Assembly (NCBI GenBank): GCA_025738555.1
Contig: JAOVFP010000011.1
Coordinates: 2,728,001 to 2,792,000 of the forward strand
DNA from: Cyathus striatus
Taxonomy: Eukaryota > Basidiomycota > Agaricomycetes > Agaricales > Nidulariaceae
DNA length: 64,000 bases
Direction of reading: 5' to 3'
Shown here: in pieces, positions 34,530 to 45,590 of the stretch
Layout: each line of letters opens with the position of its first letter
How positions within the stretch are numbered: the first letter of the stretch is position 1
The notes under the pieces: model-generated
Seen by the model: the letters and a program-made list of their open reading frames with translations, nothing else
What the model was told of the DNA's origin: nothing
Databases searched by the model: none
Translations under genes and position numbers: made by a program

Positions 34530-37515
34530 ATGGATAATTTTTCTGAAGAGCAACGAGATGCGATTGCATCCGCAAAAGCTGTTCTTCGAGATGTTGGTCT
34601 TAACTTTTTGAACGATATCTCGCTCCTTGCAGCTATCTCTCCAAATCCTATACCTGCTTCCACTTCTGCTCCCTCCCAAACCACCTCTCCATTGCCCACT
34701 GCAACGTTATGTACTTGTCCTAGTGCTACAGTGCCACCAGCTGAGATCAAGATCACTTCTCAGCTTAAAGTGGAATGGCTCATTGACTACCCTCTTGGCA
34801 CTATACTCGAGTATCCAGACACTGCCTCATCTTGCTATGGTAACATTGCACATCGCTTTATTGTTGATCCACACAGTAAGCACCATCCTAGGGGGAATAT
34901 ACAATATTCCCTTGGTGGAGTTCATGGTGGCGAGAAGAACAAATTCTGTGGCGACCTTTTATTGGATTCTGATGGTAAAAAAGTGCTTTGTAAAAAGGAG
35001 AAGACCTCTTGTGCGTATTTTTAATCACCTAATATCAACTTATTTGTTTAAAGAGTCTTTTTAGGTAAGGGATTGAAAAGGTGCCAGTACTTCTCTGATG
35101 GTGCGACAAATATTCAGAGGAATTCCAAGCCGGCTCCAGAGGAGACTGTTTTTAAGAAAACTCTTGCATTCTTTTGTGCCGTGGTGGAGACTGGGTGCTC
35201 CTTTGACTTGTCTAGCCTTCATATAGATTATGGCAGTGACTCTGACTCTGACTATGATTCTGATGATGAAGATAGTGCTGTACCACTAACTGGTCGTCGC
35301 CAGAGGAAGGTGTACAATGGCTACCAGCTCTGCTCAGGTAAAATGATCCTAGTATATAACCGATACAATCAGCCTCGCCTTCAGTAAGTCAATATAATTT
35401 ATTCTTTCTAATTATTTATCAATCATATTAGGTGTGAATACCGATCACAAGTAGATACAGCACATTTAATTCTTCGGAACTTGCAAGAATTCAATATATC
35501 ATACCTTTCAGCTCTTCTCTCCAAAAATATCAACGAGATTTATTCACATGAGGCAAATGCCTTTCAGAATGGATATGGACCACTAGTACCATGTACTTTC
35601 CAGGCTTCACCTTCAGAGCAGAAAGATCAGTGTCGTAAGTCAGTTAGGCTCAAATGTTGTTCAAAATATTTATTCACATTTTTAGCCTTCTGGCACCGTT
35701 CCCAAGGGAAGCTTCATCGTGGAGCTCTGCACTTGAAATTAGATTGTGAAGTGAGTTACGTGATATATACTCCATACAATCTTTTTGCATGTCCACGAGT
35801 TGTAATTATTTCACGCGGTATCCACTCGCATGATCCACCACCCCGTATTAAGACACCTCCGCCTATTGAAGATATTTTTACTTCAATGCTTATCAAGCTT
35901 GGCTGGAAGCTGGCTGATGCAACTCCACAAAAAATTATGACTGAATCAGGCTTCATGGACTCCCTACGTGAATATCTTGGACACAATTCCCCAGTTGATC
36001 CACCTCTTTCGGCTCTGCATCCATCATTGGGAAACTGTGATCATGTGCGAAGAATTATCAATAGCCTTAGAAAAGTAGAGTACCCATGTGGAACAGGCTT
36101 TCCGGGTAAGTTTTTCCTCATTAGTCATGGTACAATTTAAACTAATAATAGTTAATAATAAGGAGCAAAACTTCTCGCGCAGAAACATGTAGATCTTCCA
36201 GAAGATATGCAATATGTACGCTGTGCAGAATTGCACACTATTGAAGGTGGAAAGACATTTTATCTAGTAATATGTATGTCCAGAATGATGGCCTTTTCAC
36301 TCATACATGCACAATACATCTCAATCGATACCGCATTCAAGCGTGTACATGGTAAATGGCAAGAATTTGAAATCGAGACTTGGGATTCTGAAGGCATGAT
36401 GTGTACGGCCTTTTATTAACTTCACTGCAAGGGTACTGATAATGATAACAGCATATGTTGGAGCACGCACTTTTACAACTTCACAGTCTGCAAGGGCTCA
36501 TTTTATTCTTTTCACTCGAATATTTCAATTTGTGACCCAAATCACTGGGCTTCCAGTTCAGTTTCGACATATTCATGGTTCAGGATTTCATGTCTGGAGT
36601 GCTGATGCTCACAAAGGTCAAGCACTTGGTAATTTTCTTTTTATATGTACTATTCATGTTTCTGATAATCATGAGTACAGGGGCTGGCATGTACTGTCAA
36701 CAATTATGTCGTGATCTCGTTGGAGTTTGTCCAATTGAGCCTACAAAAATGCTAAAGGATCTTGATCCATATGATCATCTCTGTCGGTTTTACCAGCTTT
36801 GTGTAGTGCACTTCAAACGAAACATTCATGATCTGCGCACTCGTGTTACCAGTGATGTGTACAATGCAATGCTCAGTCTTTCGTCAGTAAATGAGCATGA
36901 CATAGATTCAGTTTATGAGTTTATTAGGAATGGTGGACCTAAAGCACGAGGTAGAAGTACATCTGCATTCTACTAATGGTTTAATTGCTAATTTTACGAT
37001 TACAATTTTCTTCAGCTTGGATCAAGGACAAGCTTGATGCAAAATTTGTCATTCCTGCAATCCATCAGCCCGCTAGCTTAATCCCCCTTCCAGTCTGGCA
37101 AGCATCCTCCTCTACTACAAATGGAAATGAACAAGCACATCGCAATATAAATCGTGATGGTATAAATCTGACACTACTAGGCAGAATTATGCGAGGAATG
37201 CAGTATGATTTTCGTATTCAATCAAGTCTGACTTTGCAGTCAACCAAGAGAATATATGTTCATGATCAGCTTTCAACTGAATTCTATCGCTCGATGACAT
37301 CTGTCTCCCGCCATGTTCTCTCCCAATGTCGCATTGAAAAACAATCACCACAAAAATCACCACAGAAAAAGAAGAAATTTAATTGCGAACAACTGTCAAT
37401 TATTCCAATGGCGCAACTTTCATCTGGCTCAAATTCAACTGCTAGCTCAATTCTTCCATTGGATGTTTTCGGTGGCACTGGAGAGGTGTTGCAATCATCA
37501 GGTATTGACTTATAA
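34530..37515 (+). CDS. MULE-superfamily DDE transposase, eight exons, intact
   Basis: Exons 34530-35010, 35065-35383, 35432-35634, 35686-36105, 36163-36402, 36452-36628, 36681-36950 and 37016-37515 total 2610 nt and give 869 residues with no stop or phase error. Catalytic candidates are D530 (YISIDTAFKR), D606 (SADAHKGQAL) and E742 (NGNEQAHRNINRDG). A C-x2-H motif (LCVVHFKRN, C654/H657) sits between the second D and the E, as in MULE transposases. The N-terminal half has Cys/His pairs (CKGLKRCQYF, QCPFWHR) that could form a DNA-binding finger, and an acidic DSDSDYDSDDED run. It cuts and joins the element's ends in the nucleus. The ATG at 34530 is the first Met in frame. Confidence 0.8.
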
Positions 37516-38549
37516 TTACATCACAATGAAAGTCATTGATATGATACAACACAGTTCAGCGCCATCAGTGGGAGAGACATCGATTTTTTCCCTACTATTA
37601 ATTACATGTACCAGATGTACTACTGACCCATGTTAGTCCCTAACGCATGGAGTAGGCTACTTTCCATGAATGATCCATCCCCCCATACCTCATCCCAATT
37701 GGCACCTTCCTAAGCATGCAAAGAAGGCGCTTCGCAGGTGGACCAACAGTGAGAAACTTAGTGATCAGTGTTGGAATTCAGAGATGAGGGTTGTCGAGCT
37801 TTAGGAGAATGAGAAACTGGCTGGAGATCTAAGAACATAAGCAAAAACGGACCTCAAACTAGGTAAACGTGGTCTGTGGACATGAGGTCAGGATGGGTGG
37901 AGTAGGCTCAGTGTGGGGGGTGTTGAAGCCAAGGTTCTGGGGTAGGGGACACGTACCGACAAAAAGTAAACTAACTTAAGTGTTAAGCATTGAACGTTAA
38001 GCATTCAAGAAAGTCCACTTCATCTCAGCGAACTGCTGCAGAAGCGGCTAAAACACGACCCTTTCCCATTCTCCCTACGCATGTTGGAGGGGAACACGGA
38101 TACAGTAGGTAGTGCATTACAGTTCAATGGGGTGCGGCAGAGTACACGGAAGGTGTTGGTGAGATGCCCTGACGCCATGTGCTGGTGCCGTATATGCCCA
38201 TTTTTCCCAGTGAACCGCACCCGCTCTGCATGATTCATCCTATTCCTCACCGCTGCCTGCTCAAGCACTGTATCTAAACACACCTTCCTAACGCGCATAT
38301 GTACCTTTGATATGTCCTGGAATACCACGAAGAGAGGCTAGAACCACCCCTGATGCTTGCGCGTGATTGTTACATCTCGTGCTAAATGGAACACTGGCGT
38401 AGGTCTTTGGAGTCAGTGGGGAGCTGGGAGACGGAGGTGCTTGGAGGGTAGTGGATCATGCAGCCTAAGAACGTGGAGCCTTTTCGAGAGTGTAGCTACT
38501 AGCACAGCGCTGCATTGTGTCCTGCGTAATGATAATGTAAGTACTGGCT
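37516..38549. other. Transposon right part, no supported gene
   Basis: A minus-strand frame at 38020-38328 is open, but no family is recognised. The interval may contain 3' exons of the fragment described at 38550-38960. Confidence 0.35.
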
Positions 38550-38960
38550 CTAGTACTTAGAATTGTTGATGGGTAAGGGTAAGGCGCAGGGGGCGGGGAT
38601 GGGGGGGAATAAGGGCAACAGTAGGGGAAGCAGGAGGGCAGTACGAGAGCGAGAAGGGGAAAGGTACACATAATGAAAAAGTGAAAGTGAAAGAAAAGAG
38701 AAAACACGAACCTGAGGCCTCAAAGTCGACCACCATTCCACTCTCCATCCCCTCATCGATCAGCCGGATCGTGTCCATTGCAGACTGCACGAAGAGCATG
38801 AAGTTGCTGATTCAAGTGTGCATAAAGAAGGGCCGGGACAGGGGAGATGGAGGGTAAGGCTATCAAAATATCATTGTCAGTAAGGTAGGTAGAGCAATGA
38901 TGGAGGACGAACGCACTCTTTGGCCTCGGCGTGGTTTTCGAACACGCCATTACTCCTTCA
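38550..38960 (-). other. Possible coding exons of a further transposon cargo gene
   Basis: Minus strand: one exon ends GVFENHAEAK at about 38922 before a GTGCGT donor. After an intron ending TTGAATCAG, the next reads NFMLFVQSAMDTIRLIDEGM and ESGMVVDFEAS up to about 38711, before a GTTCGT donor. The junction is in phase (AAA GA|C AAC). The 3' side runs into a long pyrimidine tract and I could not place further exons or a start. The coding look is clear but the gene is incomplete or unrecognised. Confidence 0.4.
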
Positions 38961-39846
38961 TACCCCATGCTGCCTATTGTTCTGAGGGATGCTGCACATC
39001 ATCATCACGCGTTAGAATCGAAGATCTAAGCAGAGAATGCAAGTATCATCCGCTAAGCTGCATAGCCTATCAGTCATACTCAAAGTTGGAAAGAGGAAGG
39101 AGGACAGACTTGATTCAAGGAGTTTGGCAATTACGACGAGCTATTCTCCCCACGCCTGCACCCATTCGTGCCGAATTGTTCAGTTTGAGATGTGCCGGGG
39201 AGGAGGCCGTGTATCCTGTGTTCCACATTTCGTCGAGCCATAGTTGTACCCTTCTTTTTTATTCTAGCTCGTGTTTGGGAGGGAGGGGAGGCACAATACC
39301 AGGTGGTTACTCTGGTGTCCGTTGAGGAAGAGACGATAGCATCGTCATTGGCGTTCTTGGAGAGCTGGCCATAACTTCATTGTCGGCCTTCTCTTCTTGG
39401 AATTGCATACTTCCGTTGGCTCTAGTGTTGTTAGATGCAGAGGGAGGCGGCTGACGACTGTGTGCTCACTGTTACTTCATTTCGCTGGCTGTGGATGTGG
39501 GGATAGTAGTGTTGCTTCCGGGTCGCCCTCTCATGTCAACTCGGTCTGTGCACGCGGTTCATCAATACCTTTCGTGTTGGTTCATGTTCGGTACCCGGAG
39601 TTGAGCCACCTGCATGGACTGGCTTGTGGATGCTGAACCGATGTGTCGAGATCTCACGTTTAAACCAAATTTGGTATGGTCAGTTGTAACAGGGGACTCT
39701 TTACCGGTTCGGAAGACACCCCCCTGGGTGAAGGAGCATGGTTACGCTCGGCAAAGGGAGTACGGTAACTAGGGGGTAACTTTCATCAAATTTGGCGGGT
39801 TCCCCCTTGATTTTCCTTCCCCTCCCCTTGCACCCGAAAGGGCCCT

Positions 39847-40208
39847 TGGTGTGGAAACACATATCTAATCAAATGTCTTCATGATCATCTGCGCCCGCCA
39901 CCTCCACATATGCTTTTAGATATTTTACTATACTTATTATGTATTCTACAGACAATGTACTGCCGCTTTTTATGTATTTAAATAGTCTACTATGTACTGT
40001 AACTACTTATCTATTTGCCTCTGGCTTTCTCCCCCTGTGTGCTTTGAGGTCAAATGTAACGATGTCGTCGATGCGTCGCTTATTTCAACACTTAGGTACA
40101 AAAAGGCCTGATGTACCACTGGGATAATCCAGCATCGAATCTACCTTCGATTCTACATCCTCTCTCATGTAACAGCCTCATCCTCACCTACTCTGCATCA
40201 CCAGCGCC
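39847..40208. other. Right flank of the transposon
   Basis: A 362-bp AT-rich stretch between the transposon end and the secreted-protein pseudogene. Nothing recognised. Confidence 0.4.
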
Positions 40209-40443
40209 ATGAAGATCTGAGTCCATTATATGGCCGTCGTTATCCTTGGCACCGCTGCCATCGTCAATGCGAATCCTACCTATACCACCGAGGGAAACAC
40301 CATCGCACCGAGGACTGACATTAGGTCCAACGCCGCGACAATGGTCAAACCTTCATTGAAAGTGTTCTCATGCAGGCCTGTATTAACTTACGAAAACGAA
40401 AAACGCCCGATGCTTTCTGTACAGAATTTCAAGCATATATGAT
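40209..40443 (+). pseudogene. Secreted-peptide gene interrupted by a stop at codon 4
   Basis: ATG AAG ATC TGA at 40209 is followed in the same frame by VHYMAVVILGTAAIVNANPT, a clear match to the end of the local signal-peptide type (VNATP / VNAIP). The stop at 40218 breaks the expected MKxxFQ start. Translation from the internal Met at 40230 would still give a short hydrophobic leader, so residual function is possible. The mature part has a single Cys and no recognised module. Confidence 0.5.
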
Positions 40444-40489
40444 AATGAAGTGGCACCGGAAAAAGAGGAACCAGGTACACATAACAAGA

Positions 40490-41185
40490 AACCAGGTATG
40501 CAGTTTAGTTTTAGAAATTCAATTGACTACGCACCTTCTGATTTCAATGCCTTGAGTTCGTAGCTTATGAGTTCCAGTGACCTTCGGCAAGCTTTATATT
40601 ACCCGTAGTAGTACTAGCATCTGCATAGTATTGTATTGCCTTCCAGTGAACTTGAAAGTAAATGTAATTCTCAATAAACCATACAACGTTAAAAGCAAAA
40701 CATGAATCCCAACTTACTACACACCCTCGACAAACGTACTAGTAGGCCTCAAAGGCAAGCCTGCCTTACGATACACCATATCTATACTCTCCATCTGCGC
40801 GACGCTTTCTTCATGCGGTATCCAATGCGATGGCGTGCGGCCTTTAATCTGTGGTAAATGTAGTTTAGATCATGCTCAACGGAGGGGGGACAGGAATGGG
40901 AAAAGAAGAAAGAGAGCGCGGAAAAGTGATAGTGACGTGAGCGAAGTCGAGAAAATGGAATATGGATCGAATGGGAGAGAATAGGGAATAGTAGACTGGG
41001 AACGATCAAATGAATGGAGAAGGAGATGAGAAAATCAACAAAGATAAAAGATGGAGAAGTAGTCGGACGAAGTAAAAGTAAAAGTATAAAAGTATAAACC
41101 AACCTGATCAACGAGCGCCTCAAGCTGATACCGATAAGTACTCCACCAACTCCCGCCCTTCCAACCTTCCCAACCCTCTCCCTGG
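40490..41185 (-). repeat. Segmental duplication, copy B left part
   Basis: Matches 21715-22430 (see there). Homology resumes at 44130-45590 with 22430-24430, so the 2.9 kb between 41185 and 44130 is what copy A lacks. Confidence 0.85.
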
Positions 41186-42133
41186 CGCGGAACATACGCT
41201 TTCTCAACTCTCACTTCGCCCGTTTCTTCTCCTTCGCCTACACTCCAAAACATCAACCAAAAATCACCAACACAAAAAAAAAGACATACCTGAATATAAT
41301 GATACAAATGCGGCATCATGGCATTATAAAATATCACCTCCCTCTCTTCCATCTCAACCCTAATCGTCGGCAACTCCCAAACACGGGGAACAACACCCCA
41401 AAGATTATCCCTATCCATATCAGTGTATATATCACTATACACCGATTCGTCCTCTTTCCCAGGGAACCGCAGAGTGGCTTTCATAGATTTATCAATTCTA
41501 GGATCGGAGTCTGCAGGCTGCGCTTTGGCGTGTATAACTTCCTCTGGCTTTCGGCCACAGAGCGCAAAACGGGTAAACGAGAGCGTATACGTCATATCCA
41601 TGAGACTACCCCCGCTCAAATCGTACTGCCATCTTATATCCCCCGGGGGAATACTCGGCGCCGCAGACATAATCGCATCCGTCTTCAAAATTCTCCCTGA
41701 AGAAGATTCTGCCAAAACCGACCGAAAGAGGTGAGCTGCGGGGTGGAATTGCCAATGAAAAGCTTCTAGCAGAATCTTTCCGCTCTCTTTAGCTATTTCG
41801 ACAAGCTTTTTAGCTTCGATGGCGTTTGAAGTGAATGGTTTTTCGAGGAGAACATGTTTTCCTGCTCTGAGGGCTTTGGCTGCCCATTCGAAGTGCAGAG
41901 CGTTGGGTAGGGATATGTATACTGCGTCGATTTCGGGGTCGGCGAGGAGGGATGCGTAGGTTGGGTATGAGTGTGGGATTTTGTATTTTGTTGCGTAGGA
42001 TTGGGCTGATTGGGGGGTGCGGAGGATTTCTGTGGGACTTGGTGCGCCCAGGATGTGAGGTATTGTTGGATGAGGGTGTACAATTGTGGTGCGAGTGCCA
42101 TTGTTGCTTTCGTATACTTCGTGAGTACTTAGA
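40717..42133 (-). CDS. Gfo/Idh/MocA-type NAD(P)-dependent oxidoreductase, possibly decaying
   Basis: The minus-strand body reads LLADPEIDAVYISLPNALHF, GKHVLLEKPFTSNAIEAK and LLEAFHWQFHPAAHLFRSVL, then GDIRWQYDLSGGSLMDMTYT. This is the family's EKP motif and dimerisation sheet. The last exons (41237-41104 and 40848-40717) give STYRYQLEALVDQ then IKGRTPSHWIPHEES. Members oxidise sugars or dihydrodiols with NAD(P). Two problems stand out. The N-terminal Rossmann glycine motif is not visible in frame; a piece resembling it (ATMALAPQL) lies in another frame near 42095. The GTATGT donor after 41290 does not restore frame with the nearest acceptor. Either the splice sites differ or the gene is inactive. 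The start is uncertain. Confidence 0.55.
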
Positions 42134-42982
42134 GTGAAGGTAATGAAGTATAGTTCTGTGATATGGATAGCGTGAATCGATGAATTTGTAGTCGGGGGGA
42201 GGAGGGAGGAGGGAGGAGGATGATATACCTAGATGCGCACGAGCACCGAGAGGGTGGAGTGAAGACGTTAGTGCATACGTCATTTGACTCGACCTGTGCT
42301 TCGCATGTGAATTGATAATGGGGTAGATTATGAATAGTTGAAATGGGGTGTATCTTGAAGCGGTTGCGGAGGGGTTATCGTAGTGGTAAGTGCATTGCTG
42401 AGTTGAATTAGTGACTCAAGCGTCGTTGAGGGTGGTGTAACGGCTTCACACGCTCTCGCGATTACATTCGGTGTCATTGTGCTACGAGGTTATTGCGATG
42501 AAGAAACGTATAGATTCAAGTCAAAGAGTGAGCACTCTGTGGTTTGTCGTCGTTGGTGCCATCGTCCGCGTCATCGATGATCGAACCGAAGCCAGGCCGG
42601 TTGCAATGTCATTATTTGTGTCTATTAGCTTAGGACGGCGTCGGTTTCTGGGATTTCATCCGCAACTCTCGAGCTTCAAGCTCCAAACATCCAACTCAGA
42701 CTCGGCCGGTATCTGCGACATTTTCACCACCAAAAACACGAGATGGAACGTTTATTGTTCCCCATTACGGTGAACGAAATAAGGAAGATAGTCAGAAGTT
42801 AGATAAAATATAATGGGGGCAACACGGATCGAACGCGGGACATTCACCGGGCGTGTTCGAGCCACAAGATGTGCACCACAATACTTAATCACCTTCAATT
42901 ACTTACATACTTTCATACACAGCAAACGAGCTGGGATGTATAAATAAGTAATAAATTTATATGCAACTAACAAATAAAAATA
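42134..42982. other. Spacer with tRNA-like fragment and short repeat
   Basis: 42655-42780 resembles 43118-43245 (TCCAAAC.TCCAACTCA and ACACGAG landmarks). At 42825-42850 a minus-strand tRNA 3' half is readable (see separate entry). No gene otherwise. Confidence 0.45.
42822..42851 (-). pseudogene. tRNA-like 3' half, fragment 1
   Basis: The minus strand reads GTCCCGCGTTCGATCCGTGT then TGCCCCC, a T-arm with B-box and a 3' acceptor strand like that of the neighbouring tRNA-Phe-like genes. No matching 5' half with a valid anticodon arm lies upstream, so it is a fragment. Confidence 0.5.
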
Positions 42983-43084
42983 TGGGGACACCGTGGATCG
43001 AACACAGGACCTTTAGAACACAAGTTGCCTGAACTGCTTGTCAACTACTTCAGTCTACTGCTCTCCCAGCTGAGCTATGCCCCC
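42983..43084 (-). tRNA. tRNA-Phe(GAA)-like with 29-nt intron
   Basis: The acceptor strand GGGGGCA (43084-43078) pairs with TGTCCCC with one G-T pair. The D-arm GCTC-AGCTGGGA-GAGC, the anticodon loop CTGAAG and the T-arm CTGTG-TTCGATC-CACGG are all present. A 29-nt intron follows position 37. A and B boxes are intact, and T5 follows the 3' end as a Pol III terminator. The anticodon stem has a G-A mismatch at its base, so activity is likely but not certain. Confidence 0.65.
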
Positions 43085-44207
43085 TTGGTAAAAAGTGAAC
43101 CAAATGTGGAAAGAACAAGTCCCGAGTTCAGCCTCGCAACTCTCAAGTTCCAAACGTCCAACTCAAACCGATATCAACTGCATTTCACTCTAAAACACGA
43201 GGTAACATGTTTATACATAGCTCCACATTAGAACGAAATATAAAAATGTAGCCAGAAAGATATATTTTGACTCGTCCAATCGTACTGCTCACGATAGAGA
43301 GAGTAGGAGCAACAGTGCATACCGCTCGTCTAAAGTATGAGCGATAGCACTATCACAGTCACATATATATTACCACCACATACGAAGCTGCACAGAGAAA
43401 ATAGTATGTAGATTCGAGGAGAAATAATCGGAGAGAAAAGATAAGTCGTAAGAATAAAAGAATAAACGAAGAAAAAGAATTCTGCAATCCTCCATGAACT
43501 AAAAGGGGTGGAGTCCAGCACCGATCAGAACCACTGGATCCACGCCGACTGGATAAAAGATGATATGAGGATTAGGTCAGTACTGCCTCGCGAAATCGGG
43601 GCGGAGCGATACTGGCTTATCCGTTCTGGGCCCTGAACATAACGGGCGTACATGAAGTCTGCATGACTTCATGAAAAAAAATGACCGCTCCCATACGATT
43701 GGTCCAGTGCAAGTCTTCGCCTTGAACTGCAATAAATCAAGTTTTGCAAGTAACCTACTGCGTGCCAAGCCAACCCTTAGGCGTCTTCTATGATGCGCAG
43801 TGTATGGTATACTACATACTACTCTGTCCGCTTGAACATTGTGGACTCGTTTAATTAAAGCCAGTCTAAATTTGTAGATTAGCGAGACAGCACTCCGATT
43901 GTTGACCTATGTGGGTGTGTTCTATGATGCCAGAACTCGAGAAGCACATTTTATTTCTCAAGGTCAATCGACTCAAAGATACCTCGGACCATCTGTGTGT
44001 GGACACACGAACCCGGTTCCGTTCTTGAATTAGCCAAAGTCCCGTATATTATTTCTTAAGCCACTGAGTAATTGGATGATGACTCACGCAAGGAGAAATC
44101 TTTCGCACGCACCAGGCATTGTCTCGTAGGGCGACATGCCACGATGTTAAGTTAGTTTTGGATATTTACATTGACTTAGAGAATGGATAAAAATTAACAC
44201 TGTCTGA
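43085..44207. other. Spacer between tRNA-like genes
   Basis: 43118-43245 repeats 42655-42780. Otherwise I see no gene. Homology with copy A of the segmental duplication restarts at about 44130. Confidence 0.4.
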
Positions 44208-44245
44208 AATGTAACGGTGGTACCGCGGATCGAACACGGGACTTG
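44208..44245 (-). pseudogene. tRNA-like 3' half, fragment 2
   Basis: The minus strand reads AAGTCCCGTGTTCGATCCGC then GGTACCACC: a T-arm with a B-box and a 3' acceptor strand. The required 5' strand (GGTGGTA) is not found nearby, so this is another solo 3' half, different from fragment 1 in its acceptor. Confidence 0.45.
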
Positions 44246-44273
44246 CGTGTTACGTAACTAAGACATAAAAATA

Positions 44274-44361
44274 TGGGGGCACCGTGGATCGAACACAGGA
44301 CCTTTAGAACACAAGCTGCAATCACTTCAGTCTACTGCTCTCCCAGCTGAGCTATGCCCCC
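44274..44361 (-). tRNA. tRNA-Phe(GAA)-like with 15-nt intron
   Basis: Same tRNA as at 42983-43084, but with a perfect 7-bp acceptor stem (GGGGGCA / TGCCCCC) and a 15-nt intron after position 37. The mature length is 73 nt including the discriminator A. A T5 run follows the 3' end. The G-A mismatch at the base of the anticodon stem is shared by both copies, so it was inherited and is not a recent defect. Confidence 0.7.
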
Positions 44362-44719
44362 AATGTTTTAGTTGAGTGATTTAGGTAAAATAACACTTCC
44401 GTAATTTAACATCTACTGCTCTCTCAACATAGCTATTCCCGTGTTGTGATATCTTCTGTTGAGTAGGCTATTAGGGTATGTTACAGATATCAGTTTACCC
44501 CAGCGCAGGCGGCAGCATTGCATGTATATTTACTTCAGTACTGGGAGAAAAATAGGAATAGGCTTAACAAATGTGACCGGTTGAAGCGTTGACCAGTCAC
44601 TACTTCAGTGTTGCTTCCAATCTTCTGCGCACTGCTAGTCTAGTGCATCGTCATTTCTTTGCAATACCCTCGGAAAACATGATTTAGCAGAGTATACAAG
44701 AAGGGTGCAGTATTCCAAA

Positions 44720-45280
44720 TTAAATAGTATACACCTTAGAGGCAGTGAACTCATCCGCGTTCTCCTCTATCACAATACTAGTATCAACAACCAATTTCTC
44801 AAATCCCTGAACCTCCTCAACCGAGCGGTGCAATATCCCCGATTCAACGAGCCGTCGTAAGAACCCTAACGCCCAAGTACGGCACCTAACACCATTCTTC
44901 CTATTTTCTTTAACCGTCTTGAATCCCTCGCGCAATCCCACGGGAAATACGGTATTAGCACAATCCCAAACAACATCCCAATCTTCCCCAGCTACCGCAT
45001 CGTAGCCTGCAATTTTGAAAAATGCGAATGTAGCAGTGTTTCCTCTTGAATACGTAGACGCCGAGTAATCCGGAATGCTAACGAGACCTTCAGCTGGACT
45101 ATTGATGTCCCTCGTTTTGATCAATGTCCAATGGATCCTTGTTGCTTTCCCCACGTTATCTGTGATAACGACTGCCCAGTGAAATGTTCCTTGTGCAGCC
45201 ATTCGTTGACTAGTAGCAATGTACAAGCTGTTGGTTTCTAATGAAACGATTGGGTTGTTATCGGTTTGAGGTGTAGGCAT
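44720..45280 (-). CDS. Conserved hypothetical 186-aa protein, copy B
   Basis: Nearly identical to the gene at 22736-23296; I count roughly nine to ten residue differences, including PTPQTDNNPI versus PTSQTDHNPV at the start. The frame is intact and the length identical, so both copies may be functional. The function is unknown. The same single-exon structure and segment context support recent duplication. Confidence 0.75.
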   Translation of the reverse strand: MPTPQTDNNPIVSLETNSLYIATSQRMAAQGTFHWAVVITDNVGKATRIHWTLIKTRDINSPAEGLVSIPDYSASTYSRGNTATFAFFKIAGYDAVAGEDWDVVWDCANTVFPVGLREGFKTVKENRKNGVRCRTWALGFLRRLVESGILHRSVEEVQGFEKLVVDTSIVIEENADEFTASKVYTI

Positions 45281-45590
45281 CGTTCAATATCCTACAGCGA
45301 TGAGACACCGATAAAGTTTACACTTCTCAGTGAATCTAGACAACTTACCGAATAGTTATCGTTTCGATCGACAGTCGATGTAGAGGACGCGTTAGGATAG
45401 GTACGATGGGAGTTGAGAGGACAGCAACAAACTTTCGAGTCATTATTATCAACCCCATTGAGGACAATTTGGGGTATTTCCGGCGTGGCTGTGTGCACAT
45501 CTTTGTTAGCCGGGTGGCACTACAGTGGCCTCTATTTTATATCGCTGAATCAAGTTCCATTATGATGGATTCTGAAGATAACACCCTAAA

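Larger units (their letters stand above)
30544..39846 (+). mobile_element. MULE-like DNA transposon, 9.3 kb, two intact genes
   Basis: The left end AGGGCCCTTTTGGGTGCATG and the reverse complement of the right end (AGGGCCCTTTCGGGTGCAAG) are terminal inverted repeats, continuing with GGGGA-rich sub-terminal matches. Further in, both arms share GGGGGGTGTCTTC and GTAACAGGGGACT. Inside lie a transposase gene (34530-37515), a divergent cargo gene (32855-33934) and a nested insertion (31177-32530). The flanking 9-10 bp are not a clear target duplication, so the exact outer ends are uncertain by a few bases or the site has rearranged. Its coding exons are intact, so the element may be recent or still active. 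Confidence 0.75.
44130..45590 (-). repeat. Segmental duplication, copy B right part
   Basis: Matches 22430-23440 and 24265-24430 of copy A, with the tRNA genes present only here and the 720-bp TIR element present only in copy A. It includes the second 186-aa gene. Confidence 0.8.

Noticed and set aside
38465..38799. Several long minus-strand frames rich in Pro, Ser, Leu and Phe
   Set aside because: They follow a pyrimidine tract (38570-38700) that is most likely intronic; all three frames are open because of base composition.
30534..39856. Target site duplication around the MULE-like element
   Set aside because: TGTTGTCCTT on the left and TGGTGTGGAA on the right agree at only some positions; too weak to claim.
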